From Longibaculum muris (lineage in GTDB: Bacteria; Bacillota_I; Bacilli_A; Erysipelotrichales; Coprobacillaceae), in contig NZ_SMCQ01000023.1 in assembly GCF_004343035.1 (NCBI RefSeq), positions 1-47,425 on the forward strand: a stretch of 47,425 nucleotides of DNA. The letters are read 5' to 3'. The translations under genes were made by a program, and so were the position numbers. A model generated the notes under the pieces. That model saw nothing but the letters and a program-made list of their open reading frames with translations, did no database searches and was not told the DNA's origin. Below, piece after piece: positions 32,161 through 40,533 of the stretch (the stretch's first letter is position 1; each line of letters opens with the position of its first letter).

Positions 32161-32538
32161 ATGTATTATACTATTGGTGAAGTTGCTAAAATGTTTAACC
32201 TAACACCTTCGACAATTCGTTATTATGATAAAGAAGGTTTACTTCCTTTTGTTGAACGTCAATCAGGAATACGTCAGTTTTCTGATGAAGATATCAATAT
32301 GTTAAAAACGATTGAATGTTTAAAAGAAACAGGTATGCCGATTAAGGATATTAAAATCTTTAGTCAATGGTGTTTAGAGGGCGATGATACATTAGAAAAA
32401 CGTCAAGAGATGTTTTATCAACGTCGTGAAATTGTTAAACAACAAATGGCTGATTTACAAAATATATTAAATCATATTGAATATAAATGTGATTATTACA
32501 AAAAAGCGATTGAAGCTAAGAAAAACAAACCCTTATAA
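32161..32538 (+). CDS. MerR-family transcriptional regulator
   Basis: 125 residues. The DNA-binding part is YTIGEVAKMFNLTPSTIRYYDKEGLLPFVERQSGIRQFSDEDI, followed by LKETGMPIKDIKIF and a coiled coil. There are no paired effector cysteines, so it belongs to the AdhR-like non-metal group. AGGAGGAAG precedes the ATG; an upstream in-frame extension overlaps the promoter and is not used. The AGTTAACT operators here and at the aldo/keto reductase suggest a shared regulon. Confidence 0.93.
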   Translation: MYYTIGEVAKMFNLTPSTIRYYDKEGLLPFVERQSGIRQFSDEDINMLKTIECLKETGMPIKDIKIFSQWCLEGDDTLEKRQEMFYQRREIVKQQMADLQNILNHIEYKCDYYKKAIEAKKNKPL

Positions 32539-33105
32539 TTCTTCAACAAAATGAGGATATTTATTCCAGTATTCAAGATAAACCCAATCCTGTGGTTTCT
32601 TGAAATTGGATTGATACATACGAAATGTAACATCTTTATCTTTAGGCATCCATCTTTCAGTATAAGAATACTGATAGGTCATACCTATTTTTTGCATCAC
32701 TTTACCACTATTGATATTGAAAACATCATGAGTGGCAGTTATAAAAGAAACGCCTTCTTGTTTTAGCATCTCCATAAAGATTGTTGCCGCTTCACTCATT
32801 ATTCCTTGATGCCAATATTCTTTTCTTAAAGCATAACCAAAATCATGACTCGCACTTTCACTCATCTGGATATAACCAATTGGTAAATTATTTTCTTTTA
32901 AACAAATTGCATAGTAATATCCTAAATTTTTTTGATATTTATCTAAATAATGTTCTTTGAGATAATGTTTCGCTTCATCAAGATTTTGAAGGGGAAACAT
33001 TGGTAAAAAGGTATTAACCTCTTTATCACTAAGTAAATCAAAGAGAGCTTGTTCATCACCCTCTTGAAAATGTCTTAAAATAAGTCTGGTACTTGTTAAT
33101 ATCAT
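32533..33105 (-). CDS. GNAT-family N-acetyltransferase (RimJ/RimL-like)
   Basis: 190 residues: TSTRLILRHFQEGDEQALFDLLSD at the start, PIGYIQMSE, then the acetyl-CoA loop region YALRKEYWHQGIMSEAATIF and FNINSGKVMQKIGMTYQY. This subfamily acetylates protein N-termini or small amines; the substrate cannot be read here. AGGAAATG precedes the start. Its 3' end overlaps the convergent merR stop by 6 bases. Confidence 0.9.
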   Translation of the reverse strand: MILTSTRLILRHFQEGDEQALFDLLSDKEVNTFLPMFPLQNLDEAKHYLKEHYLDKYQKNLGYYYAICLKENNLPIGYIQMSESASHDFGYALRKEYWHQGIMSEAATIFMEMLKQEGVSFITATHDVFNINSGKVMQKIGMTYQYSYTERWMPKDKDVTFRMYQSNFKKPQDWVYLEYWNKYPHFVEEL

Positions 33106-33192
33106 ATTTCATTTCCTTTCATTAATGATAGTGCATATATTTTGACATTATTTCATAAAAGACTATACTCCATTGTATGAGGAGATGATTTT

Positions 33193-33528
33193 ATGAAATT
33201 AGGATTAATTCGTTGTAAAGAGACAGAAAATTTTTGTCCTGGTACGCGAGATTTTCAAACCATCAAAGAAAAAAGTGGTGCTCTTTCTTATGTTAAGGAA
33301 GATATAGAAATCATTGGTTTTATTGATTGTGGCGGTTGTCCTGGAAAAGTCGCTATTTTACGAGCAAGAGAACTTGTGAAACGTGGAGCAGATACAATTG
33401 CTTTTACTTCTTGTATTGGTAAAGGAACTCCAATTGGTTATCCTTGTCCTTTTGCAAGAAAGATGAAAGAGTTAGTGAAAAAGGATTTAGGTGAGAAAAT
33501 TCAAATTTTAGACTATACACATGAATAA
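33193..33528 (+). CDS. CGGC-domain protein
   Basis: 111 residues. CGGC family with FIDCGGCPGK, CKETENFCPGTRDF near the start, and FTSCIGKG..GYPCPFARKM. The conserved cysteines suggest metal or redox chemistry; no function is established. GAGGAGATG precedes the start and a terminator follows. Single gene between GNAT and diguanylate cyclase genes. Confidence 0.85.
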   Translation: MKLGLIRCKETENFCPGTRDFQTIKEKSGALSYVKEDIEIIGFIDCGGCPGKVAILRARELVKRGADTIAFTSCIGKGTPIGYPCPFARKMKELVKKDLGEKIQILDYTHE

Positions 33529-33550
33529 AAGACTTTTGCAAGTCTTTTAT
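33527..33550. terminator. Bidirectional terminator after the CGGC gene and the first diguanylate cyclase
   Basis: The perfect stem AAAAGACTT/AAGTCTTTT with loop TTGC lies between convergent gene ends, with T-rich flanks. Confidence 0.8.
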
Positions 33551-34422
33551 TTTAGATTAATCTTTTTATCATGATACATATTTTGATCAGCTTCATAATA
33601 CAACTTTTTAATACTTTCATCACTGCCATCAAAATCAGCATCATAGGCCATCCCAAAATTTAAAATAACATGTTTCTTTTCTACATGATCATAAATCAAT
33701 TCATGACATGATTTTTCTTTAATTTCATCAATAACACGTCTAGCTCCTTCTTCATCACTATGATCAAGAATTATTAAAAACTCATCGCCACCCATTCTTA
33801 TCACATAATCTTGTTTACGAATGGTTCTTGAAATTAATTGAGCTGTTTCATAAAGAATTGTATCCCCTACAATATGTCCATATTGATCATTGATTTGTTT
33901 AAAACCTTTTAAATCAGTCACAATAAAAATAATTTCATGGCGGTCATTATAATATCCATAACAGAATGATTTTTCAGCATAGAAACGACGATTATATACT
34001 TGAGTTAAAGCATCTTCATAAAGCTTTTTTTCATACAAAATAATATTTTCAAAATAATCATTATTTTTAAGATGTCCCATTAAAATCTTGTTAGAATTTT
34101 TTACAACCATTTCTAAAACACAGCTATAAAGTGAATCATCAGCTAATCTTATTTGTAAAGGAGTAGAAATCACAAAATAAATTTCATCATTTAATAATTC
34201 AAATTTTGTTAATCTTTTTTGTTGCTGATAAGCTTGATAACTAATACAGTTTTCACAGCGATCACTTTTGTTCCATACTTCATAACATTTCTTTTGTTTT
34301 CTTGTTATACCTTGATCTACTTCAATACGATGACAGTGAATAGGATCCACAAGTCTCACAACATCAAAAAAACAGGAAAGATTTTTTATCATATGATTGA
34401 TTTCATGATATTGATATTCCAT
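33547..34422 (-). CDS. Diguanylate cyclase with Cys-motif sensor (paralogue A)
   Basis: 291 residues, soluble. The N-terminal sensor (about 1-125) has Cys46, Cys56 and Cys59 in KKCYEVWNKSDRCENCIS. The GGDEF domain has an intact RMGGDEF and an RxxD inhibitory site (RKQD), so it should make c-di-GMP with product inhibition. The ATG at 34422 has AGGAGT upstream; the frame extends to 34467. Paralogue of the next gene, with the cysteines at identical positions. Each has its own terminator, so they are separate transcripts. Confidence 0.9.
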   Translation of the reverse strand: MEYQYHEINHMIKNLSCFFDVVRLVDPIHCHRIEVDQGITRKQKKCYEVWNKSDRCENCISYQAYQQQKRLTKFELLNDEIYFVISTPLQIRLADDSLYSCVLEMVVKNSNKILMGHLKNNDYFENIILYEKKLYEDALTQVYNRRFYAEKSFCYGYYNDRHEIIFIVTDLKGFKQINDQYGHIVGDTILYETAQLISRTIRKQDYVIRMGGDEFLIILDHSDEEGARRVIDEIKEKSCHELIYDHVEKKHVILNFGMAYDADFDGSDESIKKLYYEADQNMYHDKKINLK

Positions 34423-34519
34423 ATAGTGACTCCTTCCTTGTTTTATTAACATATATTTCTTTTTCATCTCAAGTATAACGCAAATAATGTAGAATTACTA
34501 CATATACCATCAATTCACA

Positions 34520-34545
34520 AAAAAATCAGAGTTTCTTCTGATTTT
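34520..34545 (-). terminator. Terminator of the second diguanylate cyclase
   Basis: The stem AAAATCAGA/TCTGATTTT overlaps the stop codon and is followed on the minus strand by a run of T. Confidence 0.75.
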
Positions 34546-35389
34546 AATTCAATGTTTTGTATCTTACAACATTCTTTGATTTTTTAGCATCATAAAGCAT
34601 TTTATCTGCTTCATTGATAAAATCAATATCTTCGTTAATAGAATAAATTCCGCCAATACTTAAAGAAAGACGAAGTTGAGGATATTCATCCATAACAATT
34701 TCATGAACCGCTTTTCTAATAGATTCTAATCGACATCCAAAAACATCCACAGCAACATCAGAAAAAACAATTAAAAACTCATCTCCCCCATAACGTATCA
34801 AAGCATCTGTATTTCGCATGTTTTTTTGAATTGTATTCACAATTGTTTTTAATGCTTTATCACCCGCTTTATGACCATAGGTGTCGTTAATCATTTTAAA
34901 ATTATCAACATCCATCATAGCCACTGCATGTTCGTTTTTTAACCCTAACAACTGATCTTCAAAATAACGACGATTATACGCACCCGTTAAAGAATCAACA
35001 TATAATTTACGATTATATGTCGAAATTGTATCAACAAATTGTTCTTGTCCATAGGCACTAAATAATGTTTCATCACTTAATTTAGATACCATTTCTAACA
35101 TATATGGTGTCCCATCAATCTCCACATATTTAGAAATAACATGATAAACATCATGATTAATAAACTCAAACTTTGTCATCTGTGTCTTTTTTGAAAAAGC
35201 TTTTGCTGAAATACAGTTTTCACAACGTTCGTTTTTATTCCAAACAGAAAAACAACGAAATGGTTCTTCAATAAGCTCACCATTTTTATCTAATGAATAT
35301 TGTGTCGTAATTGTCACATCAACCAAGCGAACAATATCAAATATTTTCTTCAGTTCCCGAACTAAGATATTGATTTCTTGTTTTGTCAT
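34544..35389 (-). CDS. Diguanylate cyclase with Cys-motif sensor (paralogue B)
   Basis: 281 residues, soluble. The sensor part holds FRCFSVWNKNERCENCIS with Cys46, Cys56 and Cys59. The GGDEF domain has RYGGDEF and an RxxD site (RNTD), both intact. DSLTGAYNRRYF and NDTYGHKAGD are typical. The ATG at 35389 has GGGG 9 bases upstream; an ATG three codons earlier abuts AAGGGG. The three-Cys pattern shared with paralogue A may bind a metal, Fe-S cluster or act as a redox switch (inference). Confidence 0.9.
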   Translation of the reverse strand: MTKQEINILVRELKKIFDIVRLVDVTITTQYSLDKNGELIEEPFRCFSVWNKNERCENCISAKAFSKKTQMTKFEFINHDVYHVISKYVEIDGTPYMLEMVSKLSDETLFSAYGQEQFVDTISTYNRKLYVDSLTGAYNRRYFEDQLLGLKNEHAVAMMDVDNFKMINDTYGHKAGDKALKTIVNTIQKNMRNTDALIRYGGDEFLIVFSDVAVDVFGCRLESIRKAVHEIVMDEYPQLRLSLSIGGIYSINEDIDFINEADKMLYDAKKSKNVVRYKTLN

Positions 35390-35398
35390 TTCCCACAT

Positions 35399-35803
35399 CC
35401 CCTTAAATTGCTATAGCTGTTTTTATTATACATGATTTTGTAAAATTAATCTTTGTTTTTTATAAAATGAAAATATATTTCATAAAACACTTTAATATTT
35501 TTTAAAATCTGCTTTTTCAATCAATAATGAGAGATTGATAGCGTATCTAAACAATAAAACATATTGTTATTGGGTATTCATATTGACTGTTTGATAATCT
35601 TGAAATTACAAAAGAATGTTCTTAAACTATCAGCCAAGAGTCCCTTATAACAATCAAAACACAAATCATGGAATAAGACAATTTGAATATTGGGATAATG
35701 TGAAGCATCAATCTTGATATTTCTTTTCCTAATTCATCACTTAAACAAATATTTTCAATGATTTGTTATGATAAAGATAAATGATTTTTCTATAATGACT
35801 AAC
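35399..35803. other. 405-base gap, possibly with a decayed gene
   Basis: No intact gene. On the minus strand, short open pieces in different frames (…SDELGKEISRL… near 35713-35745 and …KIDASHYPNIQIVLFHDL… near 35660-35718) look protein-like but are broken by stops and frame changes. A small inverted repeat AACAATA-N5-TATTGTT lies at 35550-35568. No RNA gene or mobile element end is recognised. Confidence 0.35.
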
Positions 35804-36625
35804 TTATAGAGGATGAAAAATAGGTTTCATTTTTTTAAAGGTACAAAAAGATTCAAAACCTATTGCTTTTAATTCCTTCTTTAAAGCTTCTATATGTGCC
35901 CCTAAATCTTCTTTTTTATGTGAATCACTACCAATTGTTAAAATTCTTCCACCCAAATCATAATAAAGTTTTAAGATATCAGTTGATGGCATAAGATCAT
36001 CTAAACCATAACGTCGTGATGATGTATTCAATTCAATACCTTTATGATCTGCAATCACTGTTTGTAATATCTTTGTTATGATATCTTTATGTTGTTCAAA
36101 AGCTGGATAACCATCATGATCATCATAACGCTTTAACATATCCATATGTCCGATAACACTATAATCATGATAGTTTTTTACAAGATCATACATTTCTTGA
36201 TAATAAGCTTGATAGTATTCATATTCACTATGTCCTTTTTGAAATTCATAAGTCCAAAATTCTTGATTGTTGACTTGATGAACAGATAAAATCACAAAAT
36301 CCATAGGATATCTATTATATAGTTTTTGAAAATCTTGAATTGTTGTACTTTGTATTCCAAATTCAAGTCCTTTTTTAATGATAATCTTATCTTGATATTT
36401 TTCTTGTAATCTTTCTATCTCCTGGAAGTATCTTGGATAATCTACATTAAGAATTGTTTTTTCATTACAGGTTGGATCATCCCAATCTTTTTTTATTCCA
36501 TAATCTACATGGTCTGTAAAACATATTTCCTGCATTTTTAATGCTATTGCATCTTGAATAATCTTTTCCATCTCATAGTTAGAATCATCACTAAAAATAC
36601 TATGAACATGATAATCACAAAACAT
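35804..36625 (-). CDS. PHP-domain histidinol-phosphatase-like phosphoesterase (HisJ type)
   Basis: 273 residues. Metal-binding motifs in order: CDYHVHSIFSDDS, FTDHVDYG, KKGLEFG, LSVHQV, VIGHMDMLKRYD, IELNTSSRR and TIGSDSHKKEDLG. HisJ enzymes remove phosphate from histidinol phosphate, but no other histidine genes lie nearby, so the substrate may differ. The ATG at 36625 has AAGGGGG upstream; the frame opens at 36643, overlapping the upstream HAD gene. Confidence 0.88.
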   Translation of the reverse strand: MFCDYHVHSIFSDDSNYEMEKIIQDAIALKMQEICFTDHVDYGIKKDWDDPTCNEKTILNVDYPRYFQEIERLQEKYQDKIIIKKGLEFGIQSTTIQDFQKLYNRYPMDFVILSVHQVNNQEFWTYEFQKGHSEYEYYQAYYQEMYDLVKNYHDYSVIGHMDMLKRYDDHDGYPAFEQHKDIITKILQTVIADHKGIELNTSSRRYGLDDLMPSTDILKLYYDLGGRILTIGSDSHKKEDLGAHIEALKKELKAIGFESFCTFKKMKPIFHPL

Positions 36626-36639
36626 CAAATTCCCCCTTT

Positions 36640-37458
36640 TCATTTATTATTTGTATAATGCAGTAATAACCACTTGGCTACTGCATCTTCATCGTTACTA
36701 TCAATCACTCCAGTAGCAAGTTGTTTCAGTTGAGGATGAGCATTTCTAACTGCATAGCTCTCATCGGCTTTTTCAAACATATCAATATCATTTAGTCCGT
36801 CACCAAAAACAACGACTTTATCGCAATGAAGATAATTTTTTAATTGCATGATTGCATTTGATTTAGACGCTTCTTTAGGCATAATTTCTAACCATTGTTC
36901 ATTTGTATAAATATCTTTTTGAAAGATACAACGGTATTGATCTTGATATTTTTCATAAAAAGGTAAAAGTTTTTCTTCTTCATCAATACATGTAATATAA
37001 AAAATATGTTTTTGATAAAATTCCTTTTCATGATTAATTGGACAATCTCTAGAATCACCTTTGCGTGTATTAAGAAATGCTTTCATTGCCTCAGTTGATT
37101 TATCTTTGATATAAGAAAACTTTTCTTCTTGTTGAACTGTATAATAGACAATAGGATAAATATGATGTGCTAATAAATCATCTAAAACCTGGAAAATATC
37201 ATCAGAAAAATCATAGGACAACAAAATTTCACCTGTCACATTATCTTTGACAAAGGCTCCATTATAAACAATCAATGGAATCTTAGCATGAAATCCTTTT
37301 GTCACTTTATGTGCTGTATTATAAGAACGTGCTGTTGCATAAGAAAATAGCATCCCTTCTTCAACAAGTTGATTTATAGTTTGACTCGTATATTCAGATA
37401 ATGTTTCATTACTTCGTAAAAGCGTTCCATCCAAGTCAGAGACATAGAGTGTTTTCAT
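36640..37458 (-). CDS. HAD-superfamily Cof-type hydrolase
   Basis: 272 residues: motif I YVSDLDGTLLRS, motif II YNGAFVKD, the SKSNAIMQLKNYL lysine segment and motif IV VVFGDGLNDIDMFEKAD. A typical sugar-phosphate or cofactor phosphatase with unknown substrate. Its stop overlaps the open frame of the PHP gene (ATGA), and the two probably share a transcript. Confidence 0.9.
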   Translation of the reverse strand: MKTLYVSDLDGTLLRSNETLSEYTSQTINQLVEEGMLFSYATARSYNTAHKVTKGFHAKIPLIVYNGAFVKDNVTGEILLSYDFSDDIFQVLDDLLAHHIYPIVYYTVQQEEKFSYIKDKSTEAMKAFLNTRKGDSRDCPINHEKEFYQKHIFYITCIDEEEKLLPFYEKYQDQYRCIFQKDIYTNEQWLEIMPKEASKSNAIMQLKNYLHCDKVVVFGDGLNDIDMFEKADESYAVRNAHPQLKQLATGVIDSNDEDAVAKWLLLHYTNNK

Positions 37459-37510
37459 ATTTCATTTATTTCCTTTCTTTTTTTAATCATATATCATTAA
37501 TAACAAGTTT

Positions 37511-38170
37511 TTATTCGTCCTCAAAAAGAATTTTTTTCAGTTCATTTACATTCTTACAATAATAAAGACATGCTTCTTGCATATAGTGACGAATGGGCTC
37601 TATTTCATGGGCCCATCCTGCTCCAATAAAATCAACTCCAACCAATTCAGCCATAATTTTTCCAGGTTTCAAATCATCAATCATAACCATATCTCGTGAT
37701 GAAAGCTGGAATTCTTCTTTGATTTTTTCTAGTGGCCAAGGTGATGGTTTGCGATGTTGGGCTGGCTGTTCCCAACCAAAAACAAGATCAGGCATAGGCA
37801 AATGGTTGGATTTGTAATCTCTGATAATATTTTCTTTCATGGAATGTGAAACAACACAAATATAACCTCCTGCATTTTTGAAATCCCATAAGATTTCCTT
37901 TATGCCCTCATAAACTAGAGGAATATTTTGATCAACAGAGGTCAACCAATTTTGAGTTTGAAATTCCATTTCTTCCTGTGTTAAATGTAAAACATCATGA
38001 CAGAATGCACTGAATCCTGGTTCAAAATTATAATAAAAATATTCTTCTAAAGTTAAAGTCAAGTGTGGTCTCAATATTTTTAAGGACTCTATAAAGGCTG
38101 GATAATGAATTGTAGCTGTACTATTGACAATGGTATCATCATGATCTAAAACTAAACATTTATATTTCAT
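37511..38170 (-). CDS. HAD-superfamily hydrolase (phosphoglycolate phosphatase-like)
   Basis: 219 residues. Motif I is VLDHDDTIVNS, with His between the two aspartates. A helical cap follows, then VVSHSMKE (motif II), KPSPWPLEKI (motif III lysine) and MIDDLKPG (motif IV). Substrate unknown. The ATG at 38170 overlaps the preceding stop (GTGATG), and no strong ribosome-binding site is visible, so translation is probably coupled to the membrane-protein gene upstream. Confidence 0.87.
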   Translation of the reverse strand: MKYKCLVLDHDDTIVNSTATIHYPAFIESLKILRPHLTLTLEEYFYYNFEPGFSAFCHDVLHLTQEEMEFQTQNWLTSVDQNIPLVYEGIKEILWDFKNAGGYICVVSHSMKENIIRDYKSNHLPMPDLVFGWEQPAQHRKPSPWPLEKIKEEFQLSSRDMVMIDDLKPGKIMAELVGVDFIGAGWAHEIEPIRHYMQEACLYYCKNVNELKKILFEDE

Positions 38171-38511
38171 CACGACTTATCTCTTTTCGTAAATTCAACA
38201 AAAGCAAATAGAATAGAAATAACACTTAATACTGCTACAATTAATTCAGCCATATTACTAGCATAATCAGATTGTGTTGGGAAAATAATAGCCAATACTA
38301 AAAAATAACAACACCAAATAAACCCTAATCCTAACAATAAAAAAGTAAATACTTTTAAAAACTTTGAAAATTGCAAAAATAATTTTTTTATATTTTCTAC
38401 TTGTTGTGGGGTATATGATGCCTTGGTCAAAAACCACTTCACTGTTCCTAAGAGTGCTCCTATTGTTAATCCAATAGATAATCCTTTACATATGTTAAAT
38501 AAAATTTTCAT
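38170..38511 (-). CDS. Small membrane protein of unknown function
   Basis: 113 residues with three predicted membrane helices (about 8-27, 52-78 and 88-107) and charged ends (KRDKS). No family is recognised. GGAG lies 8 bases before the ATG. It is coupled to the downstream HAD hydrolase, which may indicate shared function. Confidence 0.65.
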   Translation of the reverse strand: MKILFNICKGLSIGLTIGALLGTVKWFLTKASYTPQQVENIKKLFLQFSKFLKVFTFLLLGLGFIWCCYFLVLAIIFPTQSDYASNMAELIVAVLSVISILFAFVEFTKRDKS

Positions 38512-38572
38512 TGTTTAAGCTCCTTATTAACATCATTGTATCATAGAGAAATCTTTATACCAATGAAAATCA

Positions 38573-38806
38573 TCAGCCTTCATTATTTCTTAGATGTTTG
38601 TATATTTCTTTTTCAAAAATAAGATCCATTTCTTCAATATGCCCTGTTCCCCTTTGTTTAACTGGAATATACCCTACATAGCGCCACCCACTAGCAGCAC
38701 AACTATCAATAATTTGACGGTATTCTCCAATTCCATAGCTTGTGCCATTAATCAGACCATAACCTTGACTTTGAACAGTGATTCTTACATATTTGTATTG
38801 ATACAT
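38573..38806 (-). CDS. DUF4177 domain protein
   Basis: 77 residues with the DUF4177 pattern: YKYVRITVQ at the start, YRQIIDSCAASGWRYVGYIPVKQ in the middle and MDLIFEKE at the end. A small soluble beta-alpha domain of unknown role. AGGAGGAAA precedes the ATG. Confidence 0.8.
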   Translation of the reverse strand: MYQYKYVRITVQSQGYGLINGTSYGIGEYRQIIDSCAASGWRYVGYIPVKQRGTGHIEEMDLIFEKEIYKHLRNNEG

Positions 38807-38946
38807 TCTATTTCCTCCTATGAGATATTTTTTATTGATTCATATTAATGATACACATAAATTTTATTTATTGTCAATTTATAAATATGGTTTTATTTAA
38901 ATGTTTTATGACGCATTATGCTTTAAATTTTCTTATTTATAATAAA

Positions 38947-38971
38947 AATAAGGATCAGATTGACCCTTATT
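38947..38971 (-). terminator. Terminator of the GH4 gene
   Basis: AATAAGGATCA and TGACCCTTATT pair around GAT, with one wobble pair, followed by TTTATT on the minus strand, 13 bases after the GH4 stop. Confidence 0.85.
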
Positions 38972-38983
38972 GTTGTATATGAT

Positions 38984-40384
38984 TTATAAACCTTTTTCAG
39001 TTAATTCTCTTGCTACATCATCCTTGATTGTAACACCTTCTGCTTCTAGTTCTGCAATCTTTTTAGCAAATTGTGGTAAGTATTTCTTATGTGCTATTAA
39101 CAACTCATCTAATACACGTTTTGCATTTGTTCCAGCAGGAATTTGTGGATTTAAGATAAATGCTTGTAATGCCATTCCATAATCTCCTGTAACTGCTGCT
39201 TCTTCTACACAGTGTTCCATGTTCTTCATGCATTGTAACCATCCTTTTTCTGCTGGTTGCAATTCTCCAAAGGCTATGGCTTTTGCCCCTGTTGCTCCAA
39301 TGTATGCTGAAACTTCTACGGCACAGTCTGCTGGTAAGTCTGGGACTGCTCCATTATTCTTTGTTGTAACGACGATGTGTCTATTGGCATTTGAATAGAT
39401 TGATGCGATGGTTTCACATGCTGCATCTGAGTAATGTGCTCCTCCACGTTTTGCCAATTGTTCTGGTTTATGATCTAGGTTTGGATCTTTATATAATTCA
39501 AACAATTCTGCTTCTGTTTGTTTTACTTGTTGTCCACGTGTTCCTTTTTCTGGATCATTGAATTCTTCCAATCCATGTGCCAACATTTCTTGTTGACGAT
39601 AGTAGTATCTATGATATCCACATGGAATCATCTTCATTGTATCTAATTGTTCTTTAAAGAATGGGACATCAGCGATATTAGCTGGTAATCCTCCATCTTT
39701 TCCTTCATACATTGCATCAATGATATCTTGAGTCACTTCATTTCCATGTTCATCATAGACTTTATGCCAGTGGAAATGGTTTAATCCAGCAAACTTATAA
39801 GTTAATTGATCTAATGTCTTTCCAATTGTTTCTGGTTCTTTCATCATGGCACTTACAGGTACATTACATAATCCAATCACTTTTTCCCACTTACCATATT
39901 TCATGACTGCTTCGGTTACCATTCCACTTGGATTTGTGAAGTTGATTAACCATGCATTTGGACATAATTCTTTCATATCTTCTACGATACTTAAGATTAC
40001 TGGGATTGTTCTGAATGCCTTGAAGATTCCTCCAGCACCATTTGTTTCTTGTCCTAGCATTCCATAAGAGAATGGGATTCTTTCATCTTTGATACGAGCA
40101 TTTAATAGCCCAACTCTGAATTGAGTTGTAACGAAGTCTGCATCTTTTAATGCTTCTCTACGATCTAAAGTTAAGTGAACTTTAACATCATATGGAGATG
40201 CATCCCACATACGTTGAGCCATTGCCCCAACGATTTCCATTTTTTCTTTTCCGTCCTCAATATCTACTAACCAGATTTCTCTGATTGGAAGTTCATCATA
40301 TCTTTTGATAAATCCTTCCATTAATTCTGGAGTATAACTACTTCCTCCACCAATTGTTACAATTTTTACAGGTTTCTTTTCCAT
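38984..40384 (-). CDS. Glycoside hydrolase family 4, probable 6-phospho-beta-glucosidase
   Basis: 466 residues. NAD-binding start KIVTIGGGSSYTPELMEGF, then DADFVTTQFRVGLLNARIKDERIP, LINFTNPSGMVTEA, GLCNVPVSAM and GLNHFHW (Cys and His for Mn2+). GH4 enzymes use NAD+ and Mn2+ to cut 6-phospho-glucosides by oxidation-elimination. The CNVP type and LicH/CelF-like length favour beta-linked substrates. It follows ROK-kinase and RpiR genes with no PTS permease, suggesting the sugar is phosphorylated inside the cell. AAGGAGAG precedes the start. Confidence 0.93.
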   Translation of the reverse strand: MEKKPVKIVTIGGGSSYTPELMEGFIKRYDELPIREIWLVDIEDGKEKMEIVGAMAQRMWDASPYDVKVHLTLDRREALKDADFVTTQFRVGLLNARIKDERIPFSYGMLGQETNGAGGIFKAFRTIPVILSIVEDMKELCPNAWLINFTNPSGMVTEAVMKYGKWEKVIGLCNVPVSAMMKEPETIGKTLDQLTYKFAGLNHFHWHKVYDEHGNEVTQDIIDAMYEGKDGGLPANIADVPFFKEQLDTMKMIPCGYHRYYYRQQEMLAHGLEEFNDPEKGTRGQQVKQTEAELFELYKDPNLDHKPEQLAKRGGAHYSDAACETIASIYSNANRHIVVTTKNNGAVPDLPADCAVEVSAYIGATGAKAIAFGELQPAEKGWLQCMKNMEHCVEEAAVTGDYGMALQAFILNPQIPAGTNAKRVLDELLIAHKKYLPQFAKKIAELEAEGVTIKDDVARELTEKGL

Positions 40385-40459
40385 ATTTATTCTCTCCTTC
40401 TTTCGATGATACCATCATATACTTTTTATGATAGAAAACAAGTGAATATAAATGTTTTT

Positions 40460-40513
40460 GAACACTGTTTCTTAATTTTAAAAAATACGAAATGGATTTT
40501 AAAAACAATGTTC
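40460..40513. promoter_or_regulatory. Long inverted repeat upstream of GH4
   Basis: GAACACTGTTT (40460-40470) and AAACAATGTTC (40503-40513) match at 10 of 11 positions, with a 32-base spacer, about four helical turns centre to centre. It could be a pair of operator half-sites for the RpiR regulator or a stem in the ROK-GH4 mRNA. Confidence 0.35.
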
Positions 40514-40533
40514 TTTTTATCTTAAAAAAACCT

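Noticed and set aside
38170-38806. Small membrane protein and DUF4177 protein as a toxin-antitoxin pair
   Set aside because: They do not overlap, and the membrane protein is coupled to the HAD gene downstream; no toxin family features.
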